A DNA stretch of 64,000 nt, from the NCBI RefSeq assembly GCF_024199845.1, contig NZ_JANADO010000001.1:7130001-7194000 (forward strand), read 5' to 3'. A program made the position numbers and the translations under genes. The notes under the pieces were generated by a model. It was not told the DNA's origin, ran no database searches, and saw nothing but the letters and a program-made list of their open reading frames with translations. Positions within the stretch are counted from its first letter, which is position 1. Each line of letters begins with the position of its first letter. Below are positions 16,074-25,935 of this stretch, piece after piece. The stretch comes from Bradyrhizobium sp. CCGB12 (lineage in GTDB: Bacteria > Pseudomonadota > Alphaproteobacteria > Rhizobiales > Xanthobacteraceae).

Positions 16074-17195
16074 ATGGCCAGCCCCGAACTCAGTCAATTC
16101 CGCCGCATCGTCGTCAAGGTCGGCTCCGCGCTGCTGGTGGACTCCGACAGGGGTGAGGTGCGCGCATCCTGGCTGGCTGCGCTGGCCGACGACATGGCCA
16201 AACTGCACCGCGAGGGCCGTGACGTACTGGTCGTCTCCTCCGGCTCGATCGCGCTCGGCCGCAGCCGCCTCAAATTGCCGCGCGGTCCGCTGAAGCTCGA
16301 GGAGAGCCAGGCCGCCGCAGCGGTCGGCCAGATCGCGCTGGCGCGGATCTGGTCCGAGGTGCTCGGGGCCCACGGCATCGATTCCGGCCAGATCCTGGTC
16401 ACGCTTCAGGACACCGAGGAGCGCCGTCGCTATCTCAATGCACGCTCCACCATCGGCAAGCTGCTGGAGTGGCGCGCGATCCCCGTGATCAACGAGAACG
16501 ACACGGTCGCCACCAACGAGATCCGCTACGGCGATAACGACCGCCTCGCCGCGCGCGTCGCCACCATGGCAAGCGCCGACCTGCTCGTGCTGCTGTCCGA
16601 CATCGACGGGCTCTACGACGCCCCGCCCAAGAACAATCCGAACGCCAGGCTCATTCCGGTGGTCGAGAGCATCTCCTCGGAGATCGAGGCAGTGGCGGGA
16701 GATGCCGAGTCCGAGCTGTCGCGTGGCGGCATGCGCACCAAGGTCGAGGCGGCCAAGATCGCCACCACCGGCGGCACGCATATGCTGATCGCCTCCGGCA
16801 AGATCGAGCATCCGCTCCAGGCCATCGCCGATGGCGGCCGGTGCACCTGGTTCCTGACTCCGGCCAATCCCATCACCTCGCGAAAGCGCTGGATCGCGGG
16901 CACGCTGGAGCCGAAGGGCACGTTGACCATCGATGCCGGCGCGGTGACGGCGCTGCGCGCCGGTGCCAGCCTGCTGCCGGCCGGCGTGGTCAAGGTCGAG
17001 GGCCAGTTCGCCCGCGGCGACGCCGTGATCGTGCGCGGTCCTGATACCAGCGAGGTCGGGCGCGGCCTGATCGCTTACGACGCCGAGGTCGCCGAGCGGA
17101 TCAAGGGACGCTCCTCCCCGGACGTGATGGCCATCCTCGGCATCAGCGGCAGGTCGGAGATGATCCACCGCGACGATCTGGTGGTGGGCGGGTAA
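16074..17195 (+). CDS. proB: Glutamate 5-kinase
   Basis: The 373-residue enzyme phosphorylates L-glutamate with ATP, the first committed step of proline synthesis. The amino-acid kinase domain (about 1-260) has [42 protein letters not shown] and [14 protein letters not shown] domain follows from about 285 ([20 protein letters not shown]). ATG 16074 begins [17 protein letters not shown], while the longer frame upstream is not protein-like. proA follows 134 bp downstream on the same strand. The enzyme is normally feedback inhibited by proline. Confidence 0.97.
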   Translation: MASPELSQFRRIVVKVGSALLVDSDRGEVRASWLAALADDMAKLHREGRDVLVVSSGSIALGRSRLKLPRGPLKLEESQAAAAVGQIALARIWSEVLGAHGIDSGQILVTLQDTEERRRYLNARSTIGKLLEWRAIPVINENDTVATNEIRYGDNDRLAARVATMASADLLVLLSDIDGLYDAPPKNNPNARLIPVVESISSEIEAVAGDAESELSRGGMRTKVEAAKIATTGGTHMLIASGKIEHPLQAIADGGRCTWFLTPANPITSRKRWIAGTLEPKGTLTIDAGAVTALRAGASLLPAGVVKVEGQFARGDAVIVRGPDTSEVGRGLIAYDAEVAERIKGRSSPDVMAILGISGRSEMIHRDDLVVGG

Positions 17196-17329
17196 GACCG
17201 CGACGGTCCTTTTGCTGGGCCAGTGGCCTAGCCCAAACCACCAGCCGAAGCCCTGCCATACGCTCCCGACCCTTCGCAGATGCGGGATTTCCGTGCTAGG
17301 ACACCGCCTTAGCAGAAGGTTGAACCCCC

Positions 17330-18637
17330 ATGGCCGCCCCCCTCAAAGCCGTTGACGGCAATGCCGATCGGACCAGCGATCTCTTGGCGCTGATGTCCGA
17401 TCTCGCCACCCGTGCCCGCGCTGCCGCGCGCGTGCTGGCGCTGGCGCCGCCGGAGCAGAAGAACCGGGCGCTCGAGGCCATGGAACGCGCGATCCGCAGC
17501 AATGCCGCGGCGATCCTCGCCGCCAATGCCGAGGACGTCGCGGAGGCCCGCGCCTCCGGCAATGCGACCTCGTCCTTCATCGACCGCCTGACGCTGACCC
17601 CGGCGCGCGTCGAAGGGATGGCCGAGGGCATCGGCATCGTGCGCGGCATTACCGATCCGATCGGTGTCGTCACCGAGAGCTGGCAGCGGCCGAACGGCAT
17701 GACCATCGAGCGCGTGCGCGTGCCGCTCGGCGTCGTCGGCGTGATCTTCGAGAGCCGGCCCAATGTCGCCGCCGACGCCGGCGTGCTGTGCCTGAAGTCC
17801 GGCAACGCCGTGATCCTGCGCGGCGGCTCGGACAGTTTTCGGTCGTGCCGCGCCATCCATGAATGCTTGGTGCAGGGCCTGCGCGAAGCGGGCCTGCCTG
17901 AAGCCGCGATCACGCTGGTGCCGACGCGCGACCGCGCGGCGGTCGGCATGATGCTGTCCGGCCTGAACGGCGCCATCGACGTGATCGTGCCGCGCGGGGG
18001 AAAAAGCCTCGTTGCGCGCGTCGAGCAGGAAGCGCGCGTGCCTGTTTTCGCGCATCTCGAAGGCGTCAACCACGTCTATGTCGACGGCAGCGCGGACCTC
18101 GCCATGGCGAAGTCGATCGTGCTCAACGCCAAAATGCGCCGCACCGGCGTCTGCGGCGCCGCCGAGACGCTGTTGGTCGATCGCGCCGCTGCTGCATCGA
18201 GCCTGAAGCCGCTGGTGGAGATGCTGATCGAGGCCGGCTGCGAGGTGCGCGGTGACGATGTCGTGCAGAAGACCGATGCGCGCGTAAAGCCTGCCAGCGA
18301 AGACGATTGGGATACCGAATATCTCGATGCGATCATCGCGGCGAAGGTGGTCGACGGCGTCGACGGCGCAATCGCACACATCCAGAATCACGGCTCGCAT
18401 CACACCGACGCCATCGTGAGCGCGGATGAGACCGCCGCGAAGAAGTTTTTGAGCGAGGTCGATTCCGCGATCGTGCTGCACAACGCTTCGACGCAGTTTG
18501 CCGATGGCGGCGAGTTCGGTTTTGGCGCAGAGATCGGCATCGCCACCGGCCGCTTCCACGCCCGCGGCCCTGTCGGCGCCGAGCAGTTGACGAGCTTCAA
18601 ATATCGCGTTCACGGCACCGGGCAGACGCGGCCGTAA
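17330..18637 (+). CDS. proA: Gamma-glutamyl phosphate reductase
   Basis: The 435-residue enzyme of the aldehyde dehydrogenase superfamily reduces glutamyl 5-phosphate with NADPH. The catalytic Cys lies in [16 protein letters not shown] near residue 272. [20 protein letters not shown] and [12 protein letters not shown] are family signatures, and the C-terminal [20 protein letters not shown] is the usual end of ProA. A start with GTTGAACCCCC before ATG is acceptable. It follows proB, and nadD begins 20 bp after its stop, so the three are probably cotranscribed. Confidence 0.97.
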   Translation: MAAPLKAVDGNADRTSDLLALMSDLATRARAAARVLALAPPEQKNRALEAMERAIRSNAAAILAANAEDVAEARASGNATSSFIDRLTLTPARVEGMAEGIGIVRGITDPIGVVTESWQRPNGMTIERVRVPLGVVGVIFESRPNVAADAGVLCLKSGNAVILRGGSDSFRSCRAIHECLVQGLREAGLPEAAITLVPTRDRAAVGMMLSGLNGAIDVIVPRGGKSLVARVEQEARVPVFAHLEGVNHVYVDGSADLAMAKSIVLNAKMRRTGVCGAAETLLVDRAAAASSLKPLVEMLIEAGCEVRGDDVVQKTDARVKPASEDDWDTEYLDAIIAAKVVDGVDGAIAHIQNHGSHHTDAIVSADETAAKKFLSEVDSAIVLHNASTQFADGGEFGFGAEIGIATGRFHARGPVGAEQLTSFKYRVHGTGQTRP

Positions 18638-18657
18638 GCAATGTCGCGGGGCGGGCA

Positions 18658-19302
18658 TTGAGCAACACATTCGTCGTGCCGCGTTTCGTGGCGCAAGCGG
18701 CTCCGCCCCATACGGCGGGCATGCGCATCGGCCTGCTCGGCGGCTCGTTCAATCCGCCGCACCAGGCCCATCGCGCCATCAGCCAGTTCGCGCTGAAGCG
18801 ATTGCAGCTCGATCGCGTCTGGTGGCTGGTGACCCCGGGCAATCCGCTCAAGGAGAACGGCGCGTTGCACGAGCTCGGCGCGCGCATGCAGGCGGCGCGT
18901 GACGTCGCTGACGATCCCAGGATCGAGGTGAGCTGTCTCGAATCCGTCATTCGTACACGCTATACTATCGACACGATCAACATCTTGCGCCGCCGCTTCT
19001 CGGGCTTGCGCTTTGTCTGGATTATGGGCGCCGACAACCTCGCTCAATTCCACCGCTGGCAGAACTGGCGGCGCATCGCCGCCCAGGTGCCGATGGCAGT
19101 GATCGATCGCCCGCCCCAGAGTTTTCGCGCCCTCGCCTCTCCCGCAGGGCAAGCGTTATCGCGCTACCGCCTGCCCGAGGACAAGGCCGCATTGCTTGCG
19201 GACCAGACGCCGCCGGCCTGGGTGTTTTTGACCGGATTGAAGCTGAACCTCTCCTCGACGGGCCTGCGGAACCCGGACGGGAGCTGGAAAGGTACGAAGT
19301 GA
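18658..19302 (+). CDS. nadD: Nicotinate-nucleotide adenylyltransferase
   Basis: The 214-residue enzyme adenylates nicotinate mononucleotide in NAD synthesis. The nucleotidyltransferase signature [18 protein letters not shown] contains the GxFxPxHxGH-type motif. Later [24 protein letters not shown] and LSSTGLR (an ISSTxIR-type motif) complete the fold. The start is uncertain: TTG 18658 gives a 21-residue extension of a kind seen in alphaproteobacterial NadD, while ATG 18721 gives the bare catalytic domain. It follows proA by 20 bp and precedes rsfS, a widely kept pairing. Confidence 0.95.
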   Translation: MSNTFVVPRFVAQAAPPHTAGMRIGLLGGSFNPPHQAHRAISQFALKRLQLDRVWWLVTPGNPLKENGALHELGARMQAARDVADDPRIEVSCLESVIRTRYTIDTINILRRRFSGLRFVWIMGADNLAQFHRWQNWRRIAAQVPMAVIDRPPQSFRALASPAGQALSRYRLPEDKAALLADQTPPAWVFLTGLKLNLSSTGLRNPDGSWKGTK

Positions 19303-19434
19303 GACAGAGTGTGTGCGGATATGGGCTCTCTGGCATATTGAAACCCTTAACCCCACATGATGTAGTGTAACCAGTGAGCGCCGGATTCGGTGTTCGCGAT
19401 ACAGTGAAAGGAATGGTCCCTGGCCACGTCTGTA

Positions 19435-19857
19435 TTGTCCAAGTCTGTTTTACCCAAGGTTGCTAAGCCTACGCGTAAAACATCGACCAAAGCTGCGGCC
19501 TTGAAGGCGCAACCCGACGCCGACAAGACGCTGAGCCTGATCCTCTCCCGCCTCGAGGACATGAAGGCGGAAGAGACGGTCACCATCGACCTTCGCGGCA
19601 AATCGGCGTACTCCGACTACATGATCGTCACGACCGGCCGGGCCAACCGGCACGTGGGTGCGATCGCGGAAAACGTCACCAAGAGCCTCAAGGAAAACGG
19701 CATCAAGAACATCCATGTCGAGGGCTTGCCCAATTGCGACTGGGTGCTGATCGATTCCGGCGACGTGATCGTGCACGTGTTCAGACCCGAAGTCCGCGAG
19801 TTCTACAACCTCGAGAGGTTGTACACGCAGGGCCCGGGGGCGGCGAAGGCGATCTAG
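19435..19857 (+). CDS. rsfS: Ribosome silencing factor RsfS
   Basis: The 140-residue protein binds ribosomal protein L14 and blocks subunit joining when nutrients are short. The DUF143 core is clear: LEDMKAEETVTIDLRGKSAY, SDYMIVTTGRANRHVGAIAE, GLPNCDWVLIDSGDVIVHVF and EVREFYNLERLY. The start is odd. TTG 19435 is the first usual start codon, but an in-frame CTG at 19420 lies seven bases after AAAGGA and would add LATSV. The N-terminal 30 residues are Lys/Thr/Ala-rich and not part of the core. It follows nadD and precedes rlmH. Confidence 0.95.
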   Translation: MSKSVLPKVAKPTRKTSTKAAALKAQPDADKTLSLILSRLEDMKAEETVTIDLRGKSAYSDYMIVTTGRANRHVGAIAENVTKSLKENGIKNIHVEGLPNCDWVLIDSGDVIVHVFRPEVREFYNLERLYTQGPGAAKAI

Positions 19858-19966
19858 GCTCACTGAGCCGATTTCGAATCGGCTGACGCGCATGCTAGCG
19901 TCGTGCGCGCGCCTGATGCGCGCGACCTCGAAAACACGACGCTGAAGCCATCGCCCTAGAGACGTC

Positions 19967-20449
19967 ATGCGTGTTGCTGTCATTGCCGTGGGCCGGCTGA
20001 AGCAGGGCCCCGAACGGGAGCTTGCCGATCGCTATTTCGAGCGGTTCGACGAGGCCGGCCGCAAGCTCGGATTCCGCGAGCTCATGGTCCACGAAATCCC
20101 GGAAAGCCGCGCGCGCGACACCGCGACGCGGATGGCCGAAGAAGCCGCGGCGATAGCTGCGCATATTCCGGAAAAATCGATCCTGGTGGCGCTGGACGAG
20201 CGCGGGCAAAATCTCGACTCCACCGTATTCGCACGGCATCTCGGGCGCTGGCGCGACGAGGGTGCCGGACATACTATCTTCGTGATCGGAGGGGCGGACG
20301 GACTTTCGCCCGAATTGCGCCGTAAGGCCAAGCTCGCGATTGCGTTCGGCTCTGCGACCTGGCCGCACCAAATGGTCCGCGTCATGCTTCTGGAACAGCT
20401 TTATCGGGCTGCCACCATTCTGGCTGGCCATCCCTATCACCGCGCGTGA
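19967..20449 (+). CDS. rlmH: 23S rRNA pseudouridine-1915 N3-methyltransferase
   Basis: This SPOUT-family methyltransferase of 160 residues starts MRVAVIAVGRLKQGPERELA. It has LVALDERGQNLDS, the SAM-knot region FVIGGADGLSPELRRKA and the C-terminal PHQMVRVMLLEQLYRAATIL AGHPYHR, which is highly diagnostic. It methylates pseudouridine 1915 in helix 69 of 23S rRNA on assembled 70S ribosomes. The stop overlaps the ATG of the EnvC-like gene by one base. Confidence 0.97.
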   Translation: MRVAVIAVGRLKQGPERELADRYFERFDEAGRKLGFRELMVHEIPESRARDTATRMAEEAAAIAAHIPEKSILVALDERGQNLDSTVFARHLGRWRDEGAGHTIFVIGGADGLSPELRRKAKLAIAFGSATWPHQMVRVMLLEQLYRAATILAGHPYHRA

Positions 20450-21804
20450 TGCGCGCCACAACGAGCACCTTTGCCGACACGATGCGAGCACCGCTCCTCA
20501 ACCTGTTGCTGATCGCAAGCTGCGCCGGCGCAAGCCTCGCGCAAGCTCAGACGGCGGCGCCGCCGCAGACCGCGGCGGTCTCGCCCGATGCGATCAAGCA
20601 GCGTGAGCAGGAGCTCGAGGCCGCACGCGCCAGCCAGAAGAGCGCGGAGGAAGCGCAGGCCAAGCTCAAGGCCGAGATCACCGCACTCGGCCAGGACCGC
20701 ACCCAGCTCAATCAGCAGCTGATCGACACCGCCGCCAATGTGCGCGCCGTCGAGACCAAGATCGACGAAACCGAGATCCGCCTGCGAAACCTGAACGGCC
20801 GCGAGCAGGAGATGCGCGCCTCGCTCGATTCGCGCCGCGCCGACATCGTCGAAGTTCTGGCGGCGTTGCAGCGCGCCGGGAGGCGGACGCCGCCGGCGCT
20901 ACTGGTGCGGCCCGAAGATGCGCTACAATCGTTGCGTACGGCGATGCTGCTCGGCGCGGTTGTGCCGGAGCTGCGCGGCCGTGCGGAAAAGATCGCAGGC
21001 GAGCTCGGCGAGCTCGTGGCCTTGCGCAAGAACATCGCCACCGAACGCGACCAGCTCGCGTCGGATCGCGACAAGGTTCGCAACGACCAGACCAAGCTCA
21101 CGGCTTTGGTGGACGAGCGGCAGCGCCAGCAGGCGGCGCGTGAAAAGGATCTTGACGCCGAGAACACGCGCGCCATCGCGCTGTCGAGACAGGTCGGGGA
21201 CCTCCAGGGGTTGATCACCAAGATGGAGCAGGATCTGCAGAGCGCCGCCAAGGCTGCGGAGAAGGCGGCCGAGGCGGCAAGGCAGGCCGAGGCGAAGGCG
21301 GCGGCCAGTGCCAAGTCCGGTCCGGGCGCTTTCAAGGACAGATCCCGGACCACCCCGGCGATGGCCTTCGCGTCGGCCAAGGGGCTCCTGCCGCTTCCGG
21401 TTAACGGTAACAAGATCCGGGACTTTGGCGGTTCCGACGGGGTCGGCGGGGTCCAGAAGGGCATTTCGCTGGCCACCAAGCCGGGCTCCCAGGTCACAAC
21501 GCCGTGTGACGGCTGGGTGGTCTATTCCGGCCCCTTCCGCAGCTATGGACAACTCTTGATCCTCAACGCCGGGGGCGGGTATCATGTCCTGATCGCCGGG
21601 ATGGAGCGCATTTCGGTCAACATCGGACAGTTTGTGCTCACGGGGGAGCCGGTCGCGACCATGGGGTCGACTTCTCAAGTCGCCTCCATTCTCGCCACGA
21701 ACGCGAGTCAACCTGTGCTGTATGTCGAGTTCCGTAAAGACGGCACTCCAATCGATCCAGGCCCATGGTGGGCCACAAATGAAGGCGAGAAGGTTCGCGG
21801 ATGA
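20449..21804 (+). CDS. EnvC-like murein hydrolase activator with degenerate LytM (M23) domain
   Basis: The 451-residue protein has a signal peptide (MRAPLLNLLLIASCAGASLA then QAQT). A long coiled coil follows at about residues 40-280, with heptad-rich Gln/Glu/Ala/Lys stretches, then a LytM-type domain from about 305. In active M23 enzymes two His and one Asp bind zinc. Here the first ligand region reads GGVQKGISLA and the last reads LYVEFRKDG, where LHFEIR would be expected, so the zinc ligands are lost. E. coli EnvC has the same kind of loss and activates amidases instead of cutting peptidoglycan. The gene shares one base with rlmH and overlaps ctpA by four, so all three are translationally coupled. 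Confidence 0.88.
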   Translation: MRATTSTFADTMRAPLLNLLLIASCAGASLAQAQTAAPPQTAAVSPDAIKQREQELEAARASQKSAEEAQAKLKAEITALGQDRTQLNQQLIDTAANVRAVETKIDETEIRLRNLNGREQEMRASLDSRRADIVEVLAALQRAGRRTPPALLVRPEDALQSLRTAMLLGAVVPELRGRAEKIAGELGELVALRKNIATERDQLASDRDKVRNDQTKLTALVDERQRQQAAREKDLDAENTRAIALSRQVGDLQGLITKMEQDLQSAAKAAEKAAEAARQAEAKAAASAKSGPGAFKDRSRTTPAMAFASAKGLLPLPVNGNKIRDFGGSDGVGGVQKGISLATKPGSQVTTPCDGWVVYSGPFRSYGQLLILNAGGGYHVLIAGMERISVNIGQFVLTGEPVATMGSTSQVASILATNASQPVLYVEFRKDGTPIDPGPWWATNEGEKVRG

Positions 21805-23156
21805 TGCGCAAGACTTCAGTAATCCTCCTCAGCGCGGCCACCGGCGCGGCGCTGACGCTGTTCGTGACCCAGCCGCGTGCGGTGTTCATGGGCTCGAGCG
21901 CGCGCGCCGCCACCGCGGACACCTATCGCCAGCTCAACCTGTTCGGCGACGTCTTCGAGCGCGTGCGCTCCGACTATGTCGAGAAGCCGGACGACACCAA
22001 GCTGATCGAATCCGCCATCAGCGGCATGCTCACCGGCCTCGATCCGCATTCGAGCTACATGGACGCCAAGAGCTTCCGCGACATGCAGGTGCAGACGCGC
22101 GGTGAGTTCGGCGGCCTCGGCATCGAGGTCACGATGGAAGACGGCCTGATCAAGGTGGTCTCGCCGATCGACGACACGCCAGCCTCGCGCGCCGGCATCA
22201 TGGCCAACGACATCATCACCAATCTCGACGACGAGGCGGTGCAGGGCCTGACCCTGAACCAGGCGGTCGAGAAGATGCGCGGTCCGGTCAACACCAAGAT
22301 CAAGCTCAAGATCATCCGCAAGGGCCAGGACAATCCGCTCGACGTCACGCTCGTGCGCGATAACATCCGCGTCCGCTCGGTGCGTGCGCGCGTCGAACAG
22401 GACGACATCGCCTATATCCGCATCACCACCTTCAACGAGCAGACCACCGAAGGCCTGAAGCGCGAGGTCACCAACCTCTCGAATCAGATCGGCGACAAGC
22501 TGAAGGGCTACATCATCGACCTCCGCAACAATCCGGGCGGCCTGCTCGAGGAAGCGGTCACCGTCTCCGACTCGTTCCTGGAGAAGGGCGAGATCGTGTC
22601 GACCCGCGGCCGCAATGCCGAGGAGACCCAGCGCCGTACCGCGCATTCGGGCGATCTCACCAAGGGCAAGCCTGTTATCGTGCTGGTCAATGGCGGCTCG
22701 GCCTCGGCCTCCGAGATCGTCGCCGGCGCGCTGCAGGACCACAAGCGCGCGACCATCGTCGGCACGCGCTCGTTCGGCAAGGGTTCGGTGCAGACCATCA
22801 TCCCGCTCGGCTCGGGCAACGGCGCGTTGCGGCTGACCACGGCGCGCTATTACACGCCGTCGGGCAAGTCGATTCAGGCCAAGGGCATCGTGCCCGACAT
22901 CGAAGTGCTCCAGGACGTGCCGGACGAGTTGAAGTCCCGTACCGACACCAAGGGCGAGGCGTCGCTGCGCGGCCACCTCAAGAATGACGGCGACGAGAAA
23001 ACCGGCTCGCAGTCCTACGTCCCGCCGGACGCCAAGGACGACAAGGCGCTCAAGCTCGCCGACGACCTGCTCCATGGCATCAAGAACAGCGCCTCGGCCG
23101 CACCCACGCCGGGTGGCGACAAGGCCGCCGCTGACAAGCCCAAGGCTGCGAACTAA
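21801..23156 (+). CDS. ctpA: S41-family carboxyl-terminal processing peptidase
   Basis: A periplasmic serine protease of 451 residues. An N-terminal hydrophobic segment (SVILLSAATGAALTLFV) is followed by a PDZ domain near 90-175 (FGGLGIEVTMEDGLIKVVSP, AGIMANDIITNLDDE). The S41 catalytic domain then has the Ser in NGGSASASEI and the Lys in RSFGKGSVQT. The C-terminal Lys/Asp/Ala-rich tail is typical of alphaproteobacterial CtpA. Family members trim envelope proteins and peptidoglycan hydrolases, which fits the overlapping EnvC-like gene. A strong terminator follows. Confidence 0.95.
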   Translation: MMRKTSVILLSAATGAALTLFVTQPRAVFMGSSARAATADTYRQLNLFGDVFERVRSDYVEKPDDTKLIESAISGMLTGLDPHSSYMDAKSFRDMQVQTRGEFGGLGIEVTMEDGLIKVVSPIDDTPASRAGIMANDIITNLDDEAVQGLTLNQAVEKMRGPVNTKIKLKIIRKGQDNPLDVTLVRDNIRVRSVRARVEQDDIAYIRITTFNEQTTEGLKREVTNLSNQIGDKLKGYIIDLRNNPGGLLEEAVTVSDSFLEKGEIVSTRGRNAEETQRRTAHSGDLTKGKPVIVLVNGGSASASEIVAGALQDHKRATIVGTRSFGKGSVQTIIPLGSGNGALRLTTARYYTPSGKSIQAKGIVPDIEVLQDVPDELKSRTDTKGEASLRGHLKNDGDEKTGSQSYVPPDAKDDKALKLADDLLHGIKNSASAAPTPGGDKAAADKPKAAN

Positions 23157-23180
23157 GTCCTCGCATCCGACGATCTGACG

Positions 23181-23211
23181 AAAAGGGCGGCTCCAGAAGC
23201 CGCCCTTTTTG
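23181..23211 (+). terminator. Rho-independent terminator after ctpA
   Basis: AAAAGGGCGGCT and AGCCGCCCTTTTT pair around a CCAGA loop, with a T-run on the plus strand, 24 bp after the ctpA stop. The A-run on the left could also serve the other strand, but no gene there needs it. Confidence 0.85.
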
Positions 23212-23300
23212 CTTGGAACTCCCAGTGCCCCGGCCTATCCCGGCCTGCCGCCGCTTGACCTCGGCGTGGTATCGTCATCGCGAGTGATTCGGGATCGCGC

Positions 23301-24521
23301 ATGACTGAAACGGCCGATGATCTGAGCGCGCCGCTCGGACAGGACAAGCCGCGCCGGAAACGCCGGCTGCGGCTGCCGTTCACGGCCATGCAGCTGCTCG
23401 CCGTCCTGCTCGGCCTGTTCCTCGTTACCTTTGCCGGCTTCGCCATCTTCAACAAGGATCCGCTCGGCGGCGAGCCGATGACGCGGATCGCGATCCGCGA
23501 GCTTAAAGGAACGGATGAAAAGCCAGTGGCCTCGGGCCATGGCAGCGAGAGCAAGCAAGAGGGCAAGCACGACACCAAGGACGCGCCGAAGCAGGCGGGC
23601 GAGCAGAAAACCGTCACCATGATCGACGGCTCCACCGGCGCACGCCATGACGTGGTGATCGGGGGCGACGCCGCCGACAAGGGCGAGGCGGCTGCCGCTT
23701 CCGCGCCGCCGCCGGTCATGAACGGGATCGATCCCAAACTGCTGGAGAAATCACGCTACGGCATGATCCCGGTGGTCGCCGGGGACTTGAGGCCGTTCAA
23801 CGTCTACGCGGCCGACGCCGACCGCGCCAAGGCCGCAAAGATGCCGGTGGTCGCCATCGTGATCGGCGGACTCGGCGTCGGCGCCGCCAAGACCACCGAT
23901 GCGATCATGAAGCTGCCGCCGGCGGTGACGCTGGCCTTCACGCCCTACGGATCCGATCCCGGCAAGCTTGCCGAGCGAGCTCGCGCCCAGCGCCACGAGA
24001 TCTTCCTCCAGATCCCGATGGAGCCCTACGATTTCCCCGACAATGATCCCGGGCCGCAGACGCTGCTGACCTCGCTCAGTGCCGACCAGAACATGGATCG
24101 TCTGTACTGGCATCTGAGCCGGATGCAGGGCTATGCCGGCCTCGCCAATTTCATGGGCGCCCGCTTCATCGCGACAGAGCCCGCGATGCAGCCGATCATC
24201 CGCGAGGCGGCCAAGCGCGGGCTCGGCTTCTTCGATGACGGTTCCTCGCCCCGCAGCATCGCATCCCAGGCTGCGGCCAACCAGGCGATGCCGTTCGGCA
24301 AGGGCGACATTGCGATCGACGTGGTGCCGACCCCGACGGAGATCGACCGCGCCCTGAACAAGCTCGAATCGACGGCGCGCGAGCGCGGCATCGCCGTCGG
24401 CACCGCCTCGGCCCTGCCCGTCTCGATCGAGCGCATCGGCGCCTGGACCAAGACATTGAACGACCGGGGTATCCTTTTGGTGCCATTGACAACCGCGATG
24501 CTGAAATCAAAATCCAGCTAA
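23301..24521 (+). CDS. Divergent polysaccharide deacetylase (YibQ/DUF610 family)
   Basis: The 406-residue protein has a cytoplasmic Lys/Arg-rich N-terminus, one membrane anchor near residues 28-52 ([20 protein letters not shown]), a low-complexity linker of about 100 residues, then the deacetylase-like domain from about 185 ([33 protein letters not shown]). The Asp of the usual Asp-Asp pair at the strand end is replaced (IGGLG), as in YibQ proteins, but [16 protein letters not shown] and FFDDGSS are kept. The periplasmic role is unsettled. The gene follows ctpA in many alphaproteobacteria, suggesting an envelope task. Confidence 0.88.
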   Translation: MTETADDLSAPLGQDKPRRKRRLRLPFTAMQLLAVLLGLFLVTFAGFAIFNKDPLGGEPMTRIAIRELKGTDEKPVASGHGSESKQEGKHDTKDAPKQAGEQKTVTMIDGSTGARHDVVIGGDAADKGEAAAASAPPPVMNGIDPKLLEKSRYGMIPVVAGDLRPFNVYAADADRAKAAKMPVVAIVIGGLGVGAAKTTDAIMKLPPAVTLAFTPYGSDPGKLAERARAQRHEIFLQIPMEPYDFPDNDPGPQTLLTSLSADQNMDRLYWHLSRMQGYAGLANFMGARFIATEPAMQPIIREAAKRGLGFFDDGSSPRSIASQAAANQAMPFGKGDIAIDVVPTPTEIDRALNKLESTARERGIAVGTASALPVSIERIGAWTKTLNDRGILLVPLTTAMLKSKSS

Positions 24522-24601
24522 ATCAACGAATTGGTACGGCACGGGTCCCTGCGGGGTCGCATTGTGCCTTACCGACAACAACATGCGAGGGGTCTCGCGG
24601 A

Positions 24602-25108
24602 ATGGCGCGTTACGAGGATCTGCCCTACCGGACCTGCGTCGGTGTGATGCTGATCAACACGAAGGGTCTGGTGTTCATCGGCCGCCGCGCCGGCGGCATC
24701 GAGCACGTCGACGACACCCATGTCTGGCAGATGCCGCAAGGCGGCGTCGATCCCGGCGAGGACACTTGGGAGGCCGCCAAGCGCGAGCTCTATGAAGAGA
24801 CCAGCGTGCGCTCGCTCGAACGGCTCGGCGAGGTCCCGGACTGGCTGATCTACGACATTCCGCGCACGGTCGCAGGCCGCGCCTGGAAGGGCCGCTATCG
24901 CGGCCAGCGTCAGAAATGGTTTGCGATGCGCTTCACCGGCAAGGACAGCGAGATCAATGTCGAGAAGCCCGGCGGCGGCGGCCACAAGGCCGAGTTCGTG
25001 AGCTGGCGTTGGGAACCGATGAAGAACCTCCCCGGGCTGATCATTCCCTTCAAGCGCCCGGTCTATGAGCGCGTGGTGAAGGAATTTTCGTCGCTGGCGG
25101 ATGAATGA
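24602..25108 (+). CDS. rppH: RNA pyrophosphohydrolase
   Basis: The 168-residue Nudix hydrolase removes pyrophosphate from 5'-triphosphate RNA and starts mRNA decay. The Nudix box reads [23 protein letters not shown]. The N-terminal [11 protein letters not shown] and central [17 protein letters not shown] are RppH hallmarks that contact the RNA end. Length and layout match alphaproteobacterial RppH/IalA. It is the closer match of two adjacent paralogues and lies about 80 bp downstream of the YibQ-like gene. Confidence 0.95.
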   Translation: MARYEDLPYRTCVGVMLINTKGLVFIGRRAGGIEHVDDTHVWQMPQGGVDPGEDTWEAAKRELYEETSVRSLERLGEVPDWLIYDIPRTVAGRAWKGRYRGQRQKWFAMRFTGKDSEINVEKPGGGGHKAEFVSWRWEPMKNLPGLIIPFKRPVYERVVKEFSSLADE

Positions 25109-25116
25109 TTTGCATC

Positions 25117-25219
25117 GTCATTCCGGGGCGTGCGAAGCACGAACCCTGGTGCGCAGTGCGTACCTGAGAATCTCGAGGTTTTGGGCTCGACGCTGCGCAT
25201 CACCCGGGAAACGACGACG
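25117..25219. repeat. Palindromic repeat GTCATTCCGGGGCG..CCCGGGAAACGAC (family E), copy 1
   Basis: The ends GTCATTCCGGGG and CCCGGGAAACGAC are near inverted repeats, and the middle contains GAATCTCGAGGTTTTGGGC. It separates the two rppH-like genes. Translating through it gives a false N-terminal extension for the second gene. Confidence 0.65.
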
Positions 25220-25231
25220 AAAGACGCGCAA

Positions 25232-25732
25232 GTGACCAGTGAAAAACCCTACCGCCCCAACGTGGGCATCGCCCTGTTCAATGCCGACGGCCGTGTGCTG
25301 ATCGGCCACCGCTTCAAGGGCGATGGACCCGAGATCATCCTGCCGGGCCTCGACTGGCAGATGCCGCAGGGCGGCGTCGATGAGGGCGAGAATCTGCGCG
25401 ATGCCGCGATGCGCGAACTCTGGGAGGAGACCAGCGTGGTCAGCGCCGATTATCTCGGCGAGACCGACTGGCTCACCTACGAATTCCCGCCTTACGACGG
25501 ACCGCAGACGCACCGGTTGGCGAAGTTCCGCGGGCAGCGCCAAAAATGGTTCGCGCTGCGCTTCACCGGCCGCGACGACGAGATCGACCCGCTGACGCCG
25601 CGCAACGACCAGCCCGCGGAATTCGACGCCTGGCGCTGGGAGCGCCTCGAGCACATCGCCGAAATCGTGGTGCCGTTCCGCCGTGAGGTCTACCGCGCGG
25701 TCGCGCGAGAGTTCGCGCGCTTCACAAACTGA
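25232..25732 (+). CDS. Second RppH-type Nudix hydrolase (tandem paralogue)
   Basis: The 166-residue protein has Nudix box GGVDEGENLRDAAMRELWEE TSV, the N-terminal RPNVGIALFNADGRVLIG and [20 protein letters not shown], so it is a clear paralogue of the upstream rppH. The frame is open upstream to 25130, but that part lies in a palindromic repeat. The chosen start is GTG 25232, just past the repeat edge, giving VTSEKPYRPNVG. Compared with the neighbour it has longer inserts (PPYDGPQTHRLAK) and its loop residues differ. It may share the RNA 5'-end activity or act on nucleoside polyphosphates. Rhizobiales often carry two such genes. Confidence 0.92.
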   Translation: MTSEKPYRPNVGIALFNADGRVLIGHRFKGDGPEIILPGLDWQMPQGGVDEGENLRDAAMRELWEETSVVSADYLGETDWLTYEFPPYDGPQTHRLAKFRGQRQKWFALRFTGRDDEIDPLTPRNDQPAEFDAWRWERLEHIAEIVVPFRREVYRAVAREFARFTN

Positions 25733-25736
25733 ATCT

Positions 25737-25761
25737 GCGAAAACAACCCCATGCACAGTAG
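25737..25761 (-). repeat. 25-bp repeat, copy 2
   Basis: GCGAAAACAACCCCATGCAC followed by AGTAG differs from the copy at 3758-3782 at a single base. It begins a few bases after the stop of the second rppH-like gene. As with copy 1, the minus strand reads TVHGVVFA. Confidence 0.6.
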
Positions 25762-25935
25762 AAGGCCAGCGTCGATGCGAAGCGCGGTGGGCTGGGTGAA
25801 GTATTTGAGACGTCGGACGGAATCGGCGGCGAGGCGCAAGCGGCGCGACGTCAATTGGCAGTGCCCCTGCGAGGTACTTTTCATCGCTGGAATCGATCGG
25901 GCTTGAGGACTGCGCAGGCCGCCGCGGGCTCCTCG

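Noticed and set aside
14521-16293. A 590-codon plus-strand frame through the sulfatase end, repeats, Bug gene and proB start
   Set aside because: It crosses repeat DNA and runs antisense to the Bug gene, with no domain of its own.
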